Positions 32,716-45,006 of a stretch of DNA of 64,000 nucleotides are shown piece after piece. Numbering within the stretch: position 1 is the stretch's first letter; the number at the start of each line of letters is the position of its first letter. A program made the translations under genes and the position numbers. Source of the DNA: Larix kaempferi (lineage: Eukaryota > Streptophyta > Pinopsida > Pinales > Pinaceae); contig BSBM01000150.1 in the NCBI GenBank assembly GCA_027924585.1, positions 13,011,001-13,075,000 of the forward strand. Reading direction: 5' to 3'. Under the pieces are notes generated by a model. That model was given only the letters and a program-made list of their open reading frames with translations, did not search any database and had not been told where the DNA came from.

Positions 32716-34396
32716 ATGTTGTGGCATCTAACGAAACCAGAGATCCAAGAGTGGTTCGACCAGAAAGTAGAGGGATTTATGGAAGAAGAAAAATGAAACT
32801 CAGCACAAACAATAGAAAGTTGGTTACAGAAGCACATATACTCCGATATCCATGAAATATTCTTCGCTGAGTTCCTAGTGATACTGCAGGAGTGGCTCGC
32901 ACAGTTAACAGTCAGGGAACACACCAGTCAGAGCATTGGACTAGATCAGTGGACCCCAGAATTGGTTCGACACCTGAAACAAGTTAACAATACGATGTCC
33001 AGGGCTGTTGAATTTTGGGTCGACAGTATTCTAGAAGGCTATATTACCGAGTTCGCGGTAGATACCAACAGCTCATACAGCGATGCTGATCGACATTTTT
33101 TCAAGGGACCAAGGGGAAGGTTTGTCCTAGCACTGAATTTGTGGATTAAGATGCTAGCATGCGAAAAGGGAATGTTGAAAATGACCTCAGATGAGTAGAT
33201 AGATTGGTGTGCAGGGGTCGTATGTATCGCAGAGTTGCGGATCTGCTAGAGAAGATGTTGGGTAGATGGACATGAGCGACGATGAATTTTTAAGGGAAGT
33301 TGAAGAAAACTGTGGCACCTTGAGGAGTGGAACGGTATTCCAGCGTCCTGAGAAGAGAAGGAGGACTGAGGAAGAGTCTCCTAAGAGGAACGGAAGGGAA
33401 GACTGTGAAACAAGGCCACAGAGGGAAGAGCTTCCTTATTACGAGGAAGGCAGCGACCAGGATACCCCAAAGGAGGGACAGATCGTAAGCTACCACATAC
33501 CTTCAACCCCGCACACCACTTATCACAATAAAGGAAAAACCACTGAAAGTTCACAGAGCTTCCCCACGTGCAGTGGTAAAAGCAGCACCTCAATCAATAA
33601 CAACGATAGGAACATTACAATGGCATATGACATGAAGATGCAAAGCTTTGTAGGAGACGGGACAAAGGATCTCGAATAGTTTTGGTTTTTATGCGAAGCA
33701 GTGTGGACTGTGAAGCAGGTCCAGGATGAGAATATTAAGAAGGGAAAATTGGCGATGACCTTTCGAGGCCAGGCACTAGATTGGTTTATAAAATTTACGA
33801 AGGTTCCGACGAGAATACCAGAGAAGACGTTGGCAGAAATTAAGACAGCAATGGTACAGGAATTCAAAAAACCTAAATCAGAGGCACAATATATTACTAA
33901 GCTCAAGGAGATTAAGCAGTAACCGAACGAACCAGTGTGGGAATTTGATCAGAGGTACAAAACACTCATTACGAAAGTAAGCTTTCCAATAAATGGAATG
34001 TAACATAAGGAGTGGTTCATCGCGGGGTTGGTACCACACATCCGGGGACCATTAATGCAGCAGAAGGTTGTGAACCAAGCCGAAGCATTAGAGATCGTAA
34101 TGAAACTAGAAGCTTCACCAATTGGATAAACGGGAGTTGGAATGGATAAAATACAAGCACAGTTGGCTACATTAGCACTCCAACTGCAGGACTTGAAGCA
34201 AGGCAAGGATGCCAGTGCAAACGTATGGTGCACCAGGTGTAGTATGGAGGGTCACCACAAGGACAATTGTTCATCATTTCAGCAATACTTGGATGCGGGG
34301 GCGCCGAACCCCCTTCGCCAGGAGGTTTTCCATGGTGTCCCATTTTCCAAGCCAGAAGGCACCGACCAGAGGACTGCATATACTTACAAAAGATAG
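32716..34396 (+). pseudogene. Ty3/gypsy gag, truncated and stop-ridden
   Basis: A first frame starts at ATG 32716 (MLWHLTKPEIQEWFDQK) and runs to 33198 with one TGA. A second frame covers 33266-34396. That part contains an acidic Arg/Glu-rich linker, the retrotransposon gag core (MTFRGQALDWFIKF, then EFKKPKSEAQYITKL, then EWFIAGLVPHIRGPL), and a zinc knuckle CTRCSMEGHHKDNC (CX2CX4HX4C). In-frame nonsense codons occur near 33677, 33920, 34002 and 34127. The gag N-terminus and core are in different frames, so a frameshift lies near 33200-33260. Pol is absent. The frame ends at 34396, near the junction with an oppositely oriented gypsy fragment. Confidence 0.85.
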
Positions 34397-34464
34397 TGTC
34401 GAAAACAACAAGTTTGTATTGTAAATTATACATGGGTTTATCCATTTTATTATTAGGATTTTGT

Positions 34465-36146
34465 ATAGGCTAGGATGGAAACTATGTTGGTCGAGGTGGA
34501 GGTTGGTTGGATGGTAACTAAATTTGTTGAGGTTGTTGGCCTAGTTGGGGAGCAAGATTTGGTTGTTGAAAAAATGAAGCTTGATTCTACTGGTATTGGG
34601 GATATGCAAAGGGTTGTTGATAGGGTTGTGGATAGGCCTATTGATATGTCTGATTACCATGAGTATATCCTCACCAATTTGGAGCAGGTTGGGTTGGATG
34701 TTGCTGAGGAGACCAAGTTTTCCAGGGCATAGGTGCACTCCATGAATTTTGAACAGGAGTTTGATAATTTGAATGGAACTGCTACATAGGATCTTGACAC
34801 ATACCTGAAAAATTTGGCTTCCAAGGTTTTCATTGTCCCACAAGATAAAGAGACTCCATGCTTTTATTTTCTTCCATTCAAGTTGCCTGCAATTCTTTCA
34901 ATCTGGGACAATCATCAGTTTTATGATTTTCAATACATAAGCCACAAATTTGAACAGTATTTAGAGGACATTCTTTTAATGAATGTTTCTTTCTACATTT
35001 AGGGAAGAAAATAGATAGGGCTTGATCTTGTTGGTCTTGTTGTTCTTCTCTCTTCTTGGTTTTTGATATCTCGACCTATGTTCCCAAGGTACTCAAAAGA
35101 TCAGTTTTGAAATCTTCTAACAAGTTTCCAAGTTCAGCTCTGGATATGCCACTGGTTGCTGACGTGGTTATCTTGGAAGTTACATCCCTCTTTCCATTTC
35201 TAGCCTTTCCTCTTGAATACTTCTGACATAAGTCTGTAATTTCATCAAATGGAAAGTAGGAGATGTCACCTTTTCCCATTACATTCAAAATATCAAGATA
35301 TTTGTCTCTTATTCCTTTCAAAAAGATTTTTCGAGTGATCTCAGATGTCAAGGAATTGTATTTGGATTTTTGCAAGTTATATGAGAATCTTTCAAGATAC
35401 TCTTCCAAGCTTTCATCCTCTTGCCGAGACATCTTAAAAATATCATCTTTTAAATATTTTGATCTACAGTATGCTTGATATTTCCTGAGAAAAAATTTCC
35501 TCATATCATCCCAACTAGTTATAGAATGCTCTCCTAATCCCATGAACCATTTCAATGCAATTGCTTTAAGAGTAGCAGGGAAGAGACGAAGTTTATGTGT
35601 GTCATCAGTATATCCATAGGTACGGCATAAGATATCAAATTCGAATAAGAAAGAATCTGGATCTTCAGAAGTCATACCATAGAAATTTGGTAGAACAGAT
35701 GGTGGAATATTTTTCATCCTTACCTCTTCTCCTAGGATGATGCTAGTGTCCAAGATTGGGAATTTAAAGGTGGCTTCCTGGTCTTCTTCTACTCTTTCCT
35801 CCCTTTCATGCCTTCTCTCTTCTTCCCTTTCATTTCTTCTCTCTTCTCTTAGTTTATTTTCAATTTCTAACCTTCTCTCATACTCCCTTCATTGTTCTGT
35901 AGTTGGCCCTTTTAATGTTTCTCCCTCAGCCATTTCTCTTCATTTATTTTCAACCTCCATCCTACGTCCATATTCCCTACGTTGCTCGAAGGTTAGTCCT
36001 CCTTTCTTATATGTTTCCTCTTCAGTCATTTCAAAAGTATCAACAGTTGTAATGAATCATTTTCTATTAGATAAAGAAGTTCCTGTTACTTCTATTTTTG
36101 GGGGGGTTTTGACAAATCTTCCTTTTTCGTCTCTTTGTCTTGACAT
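34465..36146 (-). pseudogene. Ty3/gypsy gag in one frame with 13 nonsense codons
   Basis: From ATG 36146 on the minus strand (MSRQRDEKGRFVKTPP) a single frame runs about 560 codons to 34465 without an indel. The order is: basic N-terminus; two tandem glutamate-rich units (QRREYGRRMEVENK and a diverged REYERRLEIENK); gag core with PNFYGMTSEDPDSFLFEFD, ALKWFMGLGEHSITSWDDM and DESLEEYLERFSYNLQKSK; zinc-binding Cys/His clusters (KCRKKHSLKEC, CGLCIENHKTDDC); then a Pro/Gln/Trp/Tyr-rich linker. Nonsense codons start (minus-strand first base) at 36059, 35942, 35891, 35078, 34880, 34832, 34784, 34673, 34640, 34589, 34520, 34484 and 34472. Six are TGA, seven are TAG and none is TAA. Protease and the rest of pol, expected at lower coordinates, are missing. 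Confidence 0.92.
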
Positions 36147-36223
36147 AAAACTAAAATCTGCTCTGTGTTTTTTAATTTTTTTTTATAAGAGAACTAAATT
36201 TCTTAAGTCTAACTCTAAATGCC

Positions 36224-36241
36224 TCCCCGGCAACAGTGCCA
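36224..36241 (-). other. Gypsy primer-binding site (tRNA-Asp type)
   Basis: The minus strand reads TGGCACTGTTGCCGGGGA, two mismatches from TGGCGCCGTTGCCGGGGA, which is complementary to the 3' end of plant tRNA-Asp. It lies three bases inside the LTR boundary at 36245. Confidence 0.85.
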
Positions 36242-36244
36242 AAA

Positions 36245-37535
36245 TGTTGGGTTCCAATCTATTGGTATAAATTAGATCTTATATTTATGTCAATTCAGAG
36301 TTTGTAAGACTTAGAGGCATATCCCAAATATAGAGATTCAGACCTAGACTTAGTTGAAAATTCAGTTTACTATGAAATAAATCTAATGGATACTAGAATG
36401 CTGTAAATAAGAAACACAAAACCTTCCTTACAGAAGTAACTTCATTTGATTTCTTAATTTAATCAGCAATTCATGTATGGAATACTCTGAAACTAAAACA
36501 TCTAAATCATGAAGGTAAGCTACAGTGCTTAATATCTTATTGTTGAAGGTAGACAACCATCCATTTCTTTTACAAGAAAAACAGTTCACAATGCTTAGCT
36601 TATTTCAACAGTTCAACAGCAAATAAAAAGTAATTGGGATTGATTCTACAGTGTTTAATCATTCAAACTAAAAACTCATAACCCTACCCTGTAATAAAAT
36701 CCTGTGCATCTATATATAATCCAATCCAATCTGCAATGCATAAACTGACAATCGAAATCAACTCTACAGAACACAGTCAAAACATACCAATGCGCAGTAA
36801 TGGAGAAATGAGTGTGCAAGTTCAGCAAAGGGGGCCCTCCAATGCTTCACTCACACACATAGTAGAGACTATAGAGTTATCGAATCGTTTTCACATCATA
36901 GAATGATCTGTACCGATAATTTGAAAATGTAAATCCTTATTTCAGAATCATAAGTTTGTTGTCATTGCGTATCTATTACATTGCAAATCCCAATATTTAT
37001 AGAAATTGTCTTTTAAAAACTTAAACGATACAACAACTAGTAATATTAAATGTCATCCCCCTAATATCTCTACCATCCATGACTTTGTTCTTCAGATCCA
37101 CGAAAATAGACCAGAATGATCCAAATCATAATTGTCCCTGTTTTTGTGCTAAGTGGCAATGCTGGAAAATTGCTTTGACTAGTGTTGACTTGCCACTTGT
37201 AAATCCTATTTCAAAAAGTTGTTAGAAATTCATCCATTCTAGGACATCGAGGATCCTCCTCTATCTTTCAATTCGTGCCCAGCTGGCCTGCAAGTATCCA
37301 ATCTAGGAGCAATTACGGGAAGTCAATTAATCCTGTAATTTATTTAAAATCTCAATTTAAATGCTTTAAAAACTGCATAATTCAATTTGTTTAAGAGAAA
37401 CAACAATTTATACCTTTGATAATCGAATGTCAAGGTTCTATGGATGAAAATGAGGATTTATGGAAAAATATGAAGGATAATGGGGGTAGCTAAAGGGTTT
37501 ATAAGGCAAAATAGGTATCAAAATAGTGACCAACA
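36245..37535 (-). repeat. 5' LTR of the minus-strand gypsy element (right edge inferred)
   Basis: The plus-strand left edge TGTTGGG is fixed by the primer-binding site. The right edge is proposed at ACCAACA (37535). That pairs with TGTTGG as an inverted terminus, and a different local repeat (CTAACCATGGGACGACC) starts right after it. There is no partner LTR to confirm it. Confidence 0.5.
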
Positions 37536-39160
37536 CTAACCATGGGACGACCTTGCAAAAGCATGGAAATATGGCATATTGCCATCATACAATGGCCAAA
37601 TATTCTACAGCCAAGCCTTCTACACCCAATTTTTCAAAGTGTAGGTCATAAGTTAGGGTTCAAAATTTAAATCCAACCTTCGACTATCCATTGGTATCCA
37701 AAGAAAAAGAGAAAAATTCCCTTATCTCTTCGCTAGTTTACTTGAATTTTGCGTATCGCATTTGGATCTAGTAAGAGGGCCATTGTCGTATTGTGTTTGC
37801 ATTGCTTTGTTGGATGGGAGCCCAGTGGGAGGTTTAGAGGAGTCAATTTTGGATGTTGGGCATAGCGTTTAATGATCTACGAGATACTAATGACCATATG
37901 AATGAGTAGCGAGATACAAAGAAAGGGTTTTCTAAATATCATCGATACCCTGTTGACCACTGAAATGTCTGAGAAAAAACTCTAACAGATATAAAGGCAC
38001 TTCCAATGCATGGTTATGGGATTGATTTCCCAACCTAAAACAAAACAACAAGCTCTTCTGAGACTGGTATTTTGAAAACAACACGCGAAAAGGATAAACA
38101 ACAAGAAACAACCCACACTGTAGAATCTCATACAAATTAGTAAATTTATCTCAGTTGAATGACCACATTGATCATGCCTAGGAGATTCTACATTGATTTT
38201 TAATTACCCACATTACTTCAAAAATTGAATATATCACCAATTTCTAAAACAAATCCTTTATTCAACACTTTCATTCAAGGAAAAAGGCACATGGAAAAAT
38301 ACAAGCTCATCGCGCCCTCAACAGAGGAAAAAATACATTGCATTGTAAACTAAATACTTGATATAGAAAAATATTGCTAAGCTACATACCTTTCAAGGCT
38401 TGAAACCCTCCTCACATAGAAATGGAAATGGTAACAATCCTCCAATATCGAGTTACAAGTAGTGCAAGTGCAAAGAAAACTAAAAAATAATGGAAACACA
38501 AACCTCCAAAATGGGTCAATAGTTAAGGAAGTTGGCATTAACACCCCATGCACAACAACATTCATTGCGACAATATGCCTTCATGCCAACCCCATATTTC
38601 ATAGCTGCTAGATTTTGCCACTTTGCAACCATTAACCAATAAATGGGCTAGTATCATATAGCCACGTCAACATGTCATGTTGACCTTCTTCCATAAAAAA
38701 AATAACTTTTGAAACAAAGGCCGAGGATGTCAGTTCCATTATGGGACAAATCCCATCATACCCTTTCATTACAGTCAACAATAAAATATCCATTACGCTA
38801 ATTTGCAAAATCTATGTATGCCATTCAATGCATATAACACATAATAATAATAACTCCACCACCTTTTACATAAGGTTCGAAAACCACTACACCCTCTCAT
38901 CGGGCAAAAAAACTAGTGTTTTTCCATACCTCGGAAAGGAGAATATATCCAAAGCCACTGTAATGGAACCAACCACTGTCACCTCGCCCATGACAAACTG
39001 CAGGTCCGCTTTTACCAAACCGAACTAGGCTACCACTTGCAACACAGAGAAAAAGCAACAACCAACGGACGACAAAGACAACATGCTAAGAAAATCCAAC
39101 AAAATAGTGCCAAAAACATTCACATATGCCCATTAACTGCCATCCTCCATGCATTAACTC
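37536..39160. other. Unassigned sequence with dispersed repeat word
   Basis: A unit starting CTAACCATGG(G/A)...ACCTTGCAAAAGC at 37536 reappears at about 39406 and 39636. No gene is seen, and the short ORFs lack domains. Confidence 0.45.
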
Positions 39161-39712
39161 CAACAACGCCTGTACATCCACCACAATTAAACAACCCCCC
39201 TAAACTTCTTGTCGGGCTCCTAATCGAGAAAATGAAACAACACCTCCACAACCCTCCCGCCGAAGCCATATGCAACATCCCCACATAAAAAAAGTAGATG
39301 ACACAAAGCACACCGATATTAAACCTCCCGCGATCACACAAACTCCAATGTGGACACACGTCAATACAAACCCTTGCTCCAACTTTCGAGACAACTTTAT
39401 TGAAGCTAAACCATGGGATGACCCTCACAAAGCCAGAAAATGTGTCATCTTACAACTGGAATACCTTCTGCCACTGAACTTCCTGACCTACAAAATGAAA
39501 CAACACGCCCACAACCCTCTCACCGGGGCCATATGCAACACATACGACATAAATCCCACGGTCAGACAGACTCCAACGCGGACACACATCAATCCAAACC
39601 CCTGCTCCAACTTTCGATGCGCCTTTATCAAAGCCTAACCATGGAACAACCTTGCAAAAGCTCAAAAATGTGGCATCTTGCGATCATACAAACCAACTAA
39701 TAAGTGCCAAAA
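39161..39712 (+). repeat. Two tandem units of about 263 bp
   Basis: The phrase AAAATGAAACAACAC(C/G)(T/C)CCACAACC and the following CATATGCAACA occur at about 39229 and 39493. Other shared words in order are GACACAC(G/A)TCAAT, CTTGCTCCAACTTTCGA or CCTGCTCCAACTTTCGA, and ACCATGG. The ORFs on both strands are short and not conserved between units. Confidence 0.75.
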
Positions 39713-42700
39713 CGATCACAAGATGTCGCAAACATAATAAACAATTTATTAAAAAAGCATGGTTAAATTATGAAAGTAATTATTTTTTTATAAAAAAATT
39801 GAAATTTCAATTTTGAAAATTTCAAAATTTTATAATTTTAATATTTAAAAATACATAAAGATGAAAATTTCAAAAATATTATTATTTTGTTAAAGTTATA
39901 TCTTATATTTTTAAGTGAGCCGTGCTAAAGAAAGTGGGATTATATAAACATGGTTTATGTGAAAATTAAAAATTAAAAATATTCTTTTAAAAATGTCTAT
40001 TAGATTAAATCTTTTGTGTGTGCTTGATGTAATGTTGGACAATTATTTAAACTTAAAGATATGTCTGTGATTGCTGCAATGTTGGGCAAATATTTAAATT
40101 TAAAGATGTAGTATAGTACAATAAATAGGGAAGCATTACAAAATCAACTTAATCATTTCTTTTTTGTTAGGATTTTTGTTTTCATGGTGAAAAAATAATC
40201 AATCTAGATCAATATTAGCTTATGATTTATCGAGTGTAGAGATTGATTAAATATAAATGTGTAAACATTTTTTTAATTCAAAATATTATGAAAATGTTTA
40301 TATTTTGAGAGATTTGATTTCTCTAATTACTTAATAGATCCAATATTAAGATAAATCTAAGTTAATGTTATTAAAACATATTTATTGGAATAATGTGATG
40401 TTTATATCCTCAATAATTGACTTGTAACATATCTCCTCAATACAACTATCATCCCCTAAAAATAAGTGAAGGAGAACACATAAAGGAATTGAGGAACACA
40501 TAAGGTGCTTATGCTTTATTCACCATATTGTAGAGTTGTAACTGAAGTACGAGTCTATTGTGAAACCATTAAGCTCATTCTTGGATACCATAGTAAAATT
40601 GATATTCGAGGTTTAAAATGGTTCACATGCTTATTGAATGCCTTTCACATCTCCTTCATCGTCATGGAAAACATAATTACATGCTGATCCCACTTATTCA
40701 ATTATTCATGTTGAGATCACAATGAAAACGAGGGGATTGAATGGAACCAAACCAATGACCCAAAAAACAACACTAAATTATTGGAAATCATAAATCAACG
40801 TAGATGTATAACACTTAATTATTGGAAATCATAAATCAACTTATAGGATTGGGTAAAAGTAGATTAGCAAGTGTTATTATACGAAGTGTTTTAGTTTACA
40901 ACATAAGCCGTCATTTGGGATTTAGAGAATGTAGTCACCTGTGCGATTCTTGAAGAGAGAGTCTGTGTGGTGGAGTAGATGAAACTATTGCAAGAGAAAA
41001 AGCCTATCAAAAGAATTCTTGAACCCATGTGAGGGAGAAACTTTGAGAGATCGCCATATGTGAGATCTATGTTGAGAATATAAAAAAGGCTTTCCAAGAT
41101 ACTCATGTTGCCTCCAACTCTCACGGTTTTCAGAGTCAAGAGTCATAATGTGTAGATGAAGCATGGATCTGCCTCCTAGCAATTTGGCACCAGCAGTTTC
41201 AAATTCACACATATATGCATGCCTCGTTGTGTTTGCCCATATGGTGCACCCTTAGATCAATGTTTTATATATGAGCAAATTGTGGTAAGCTGTTCTCTAA
41301 TTGTAGGGGCTAAATTTACCTTATGGGCGGTTGTTTGACCTTTTTCCTAAAAAATATTTTCCAATTTGTCTTTTTTTTCAAAGTTGTTTTTCCCAAATTC
41401 TATGGGATAGTTTTTTTTAACTCTAAAAATTGTCAAAATTATCCAAAAACTATATAAAGTTCTTAAAAATTTCAATATTTTTTTTTTTAAATCGCCAAAC
41501 ATTTAATGGTTGTAAATTTAATAATTAGTAAGATTCCCCAAGGTTTTACACTTTGAGAAAATTCTGGATCCTTAAAATTTTCCCTTGTGGCCAACCTTAG
41601 CTCTTTGCTTAGATTAACCTTTTGTATTGAAGGCTAAAGCTAGACATTGAATACTCTGCACTGTGGAGTGTGTACCATTCGATTTAAAGTTGCTTAGATA
41701 TTTCCCTTGTACACCCAACGTTGCAAAGCATGGCCCATGTTGATGCCCCAATTTAAAGTTGTTTAGACCCAATCCTTGCACACCCCACAATGCAGAGCAT
41801 TCAATACTTTGCAGAGGGTTTGTCTCTCTTCTTTGTGACAACCCTATTTGCAAAGATCTTTTCATCATTGAGTGGGATGATATGAGGGATATTTGGGATC
41901 AAGCTACACCAACATGACTAGAAGACATTCCCAATAGGGGAGAGAAGACAGTGGTGGAACGGGGTGACCTAGTAGTTGAGATAGGGTGACTAGTAGTGGA
42001 AATAGTTATGGTGTTGGTTGACTCCAGTTTTGAAAAAACTATCTACTATAAGTGGTTCATAAAAGCACTTTATGTACAAGTAATTCTCAATATTTTCATG
42101 TTTTTAAAATTATTTATAAAAAAAAATTGAACTACATTTTGGAATAAAATGAATATTTGAAATTGGAAAATCATTTTAAGTCACGTCTACTTTAAGTCAC
42201 ACTAATGTTCAAGCATTGGTCCCAATAAAAAATACACTAAGGCACACTAAGACTAGACAACTTGGAACTTTGTGGCTGACATGGCATCATTTTGGATTCG
42301 TCACACCTCAAGACCAATATGGTTAGATAGAAAACACGACAAAATATATGTCATAAAAATTTGGAGGAAAAACAAACTCGAGAACATGGAGCCATAAAAT
42401 AATTGCACCACCACTAGCTCCTCTCCCCTATAGAAGTGAAATTTGAGATTCAGTTGTCAAGGTAAAAGACATAGGTATTAAAAGGTGGGTTTGTCAATGG
42501 CTATATTATTGGTGGTTGGCAAATCTCTTTATTAGTCCCTGCCAAGGCCAGGACATGGACTAAATTGTAATCGATTTGCGTTGACCATATAATACTGAGA
42601 TTTTGATTTTTGATTTTTTTCTTATTTCCAAAGTTAGACATTAAAAAAAGTAAATATTACATATTTTAAAACCTTTTTTTTTTCTAATATTTCATTGGAT

Positions 42701-44125
42701 CTCAATTTGAGAGTGTTATTTTTCTGGTGGCTGCTTTTTTTTGTTGGTAATAGTGATTGTATTAAATCCATTTGCAACAGTTATCACATTTTTATATGAT
42801 TTTTTCAGTCTTTTTATGTGACAAATGGCACATGCATTAAATCCATTTTCCAACCTGAGATCTTGAGAACATATAAAGATCATGAGATCCTCATAACATA
42901 ACCTATGGTTTTAATATCAAAAGTCCAATACAACTAATTAATTGTCAGGGTAGGGTATGGAGTTGTACAAGGGCTAACTAAAACGTCCTCTATTGGTCGA
43001 ATTTCAGTAGAGTAATTCTTGTCCAAATCGCAATTTGAGCCATTCTTGTTCAAATCACAATTTGAAGTGTTCAGATCGCAATTTTGAAGATCTGAGTAGT
43101 TTTAAAATTGGGAAATTAGTCTAAAACAGAGAATCCCAATAGTTAAAATCCCAAAAATGGAAAAACAGCAATTTCCAACAAGAATTTTAACCTATTTTTA
43201 TCCCAAAATTGCCCGAAAAGAAGGGCGTTTTGGTTTTCTTTTATCCTACGCGGTCAGGGTATACATTAATTCTGAAAAAAGAATTCAATGAGCTTGACAA
43301 ATGAATTAGATGCACCGATTCACTGCCTTTTCTGGAAAAGGCACCGCTTTCTTTTCCTCCATAGTCCAGATCCATAACCCGATATTGGCTTTTTATATTT
43401 GTTCCTCAACAATAGTGGTGACGTCTTGCTCCCCACTTCTGTCTAGGCTAGTTTGTGGGAGTGTCGTCCTCCTCGCTTCTGTATCAGGCTAGCTTTGACT
43501 AGTTACTGGTATTGGAGATTATGTTACAATCTCTACAAACAAAAAACAACATACAAAGTAAGAATATTTTTATTCGAATCTGTAAGAGTATTTAGAACAA
43601 TATCATTCAAGTTAAATTATTTATGTTGTAGAATTAAGTTTTGAAATGGCATAAAATCACTTTTATGTGGAAACAAACAGAACACAGCTTCTACGCATAT
43701 GCAACCCTATCTATTACTTCGCTGCTTAAGTGCTAGAATGCATGTAATATATGATCAACGTTTCAAATCTAACGTCCAGTTGAGTTCATAATTACCATGT
43801 CTACATTTCTTATGTTCCGTCTGGTTCGAGTAGGTCTTGGGGTATTGTCCCATAGAGGTGCCTCATATGGGTTTGTCCACCTCTGCTTGAACATGAAATT
43901 AAACAATACAAATATTCTTATACAAACTATATTACAGAACAGGGAAAATATGCATAGATATCCTACACTAGTGTTTCACCATTCATTTACGGTGTACGGA
44001 CCAGAAGAGCTATATGCATCCACAAGGACTGAAGAATATAGTAGCTGAAGAATCCTCCTTTACCCGACTATTAATATCTGGAATAAAAAGCCTTAATCCG
44101 AAAATTGGGATGCAATTGATGGTAT
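39713..44125. other. AT-rich gene-poor stretch
   Basis: Low-complexity AT-rich sequence dominates (for example 39770-39930). A short direct duplication around ATTATTGGAAATCATAAATC lies at 40778 and 40818. Small ORFs up to 84 aa have no domain or conserved neighbours. I see no supported gene. Confidence 0.5.
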
Positions 44126-44203
44126 CTACCTACTCCTTGCAAGGCTAGCTCTGTGCTTCTGTACCTACCTACTCCTTGCAAGGCTAGCTCTGTGCTTCTG
44201 TAC
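44126..44203 (+). repeat. Two perfect 39-bp tandem units
   Basis: The unit CTACCTACTCCTTGCAAGG... starts at 44126 and 44165. The copies appear identical, which indicates a recent duplication in otherwise old sequence. Confidence 0.95.
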
Positions 44204-45006
44204 CTTTCCCAAGCCTAAACTCCTTGAGATATTCTGTTGAATCGAATATGACTAGTTAATTGAATTCTACAAAATCTGGAAAACCATATTATGAATTCAT
44301 ATAAAATAGGTTGGTTTACTGTTAAAACCAAAACATATGCAGACAAACCAAATTATGAATTCATATAAAGAAGGCTGGTTTATTGTTACAACGAAAACAT
44401 ATGCAAACAAACGAGTCCTCTTACCTCGCTTGCACAACAAACACACAACCTTTCTCAAATTTAAATGTAGTGGTTCCTGATAGCAATTTCCTCACTTGTA
44501 AACTGGGCAGACGGTCTCGATATATTCAAATGAATTATTCATTGATACGTTTTAGCAAATGTTCAATGAATTATTCATTGACTTGTGCTAGCAAACAATG
44601 TATTGTCACGGGCTTCCCATGTTCCATTTGTCTTGAGAAGCATGACGACCATATTCCATTTGGGTTAAGATACATGATGGTCATTTTATTTGTGGGCCAG
44701 GTTGCATCTGTGATGAGATGCCTCATGCATTGCATTGTACAAGTCTCGTACTTTCGAGTATGATGTTTATGTGACTGAGTGTTAGTTCAAAATATTGCAT
44801 GTTATTGTAACAATAGCTGAGAAAAATTAGATTCTGGCCGCGTGTTCCTTGGAGATGTTGGGTGTCATTTGGGACATATTAGTGAAATGGATGTTAAGGA
44901 GTAAACACGATGGTGCAACCATATGCTCCCTGGGCTTATAAAAGGTATTGTCTGGTATTAACTTTTTAACTTGTTGCTTTGCTTTCTTGATGTGTTGGTG
45001 TAGATC
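44204..45006. other. Unassigned sequence
   Basis: A 126-codon plus-strand ORF at 44383-44763 has Cys-rich patches (CSICLEKHDDH) but no complete zinc-finger pattern that I can support. I list no gene here. Confidence 0.4.

Noticed and set aside
34475-34732. Plus-strand ORF of 85 codons (Val/Glu/Asp-rich)
   Set aside because: It is the antisense shadow of the Pro/Gln-rich gag linker on the minus strand.
41614-41868. Minus-strand 84-codon ORF with internal LNNFK repeats
   Set aside because: It is a short duplicated sequence without start context, domain or conservation.
44383-44763. Cys-rich 126-codon ORF as a zinc-finger protein
   Set aside because: The Cys and His spacing does not complete any standard zinc-finger pattern, and there is no supporting gene structure.
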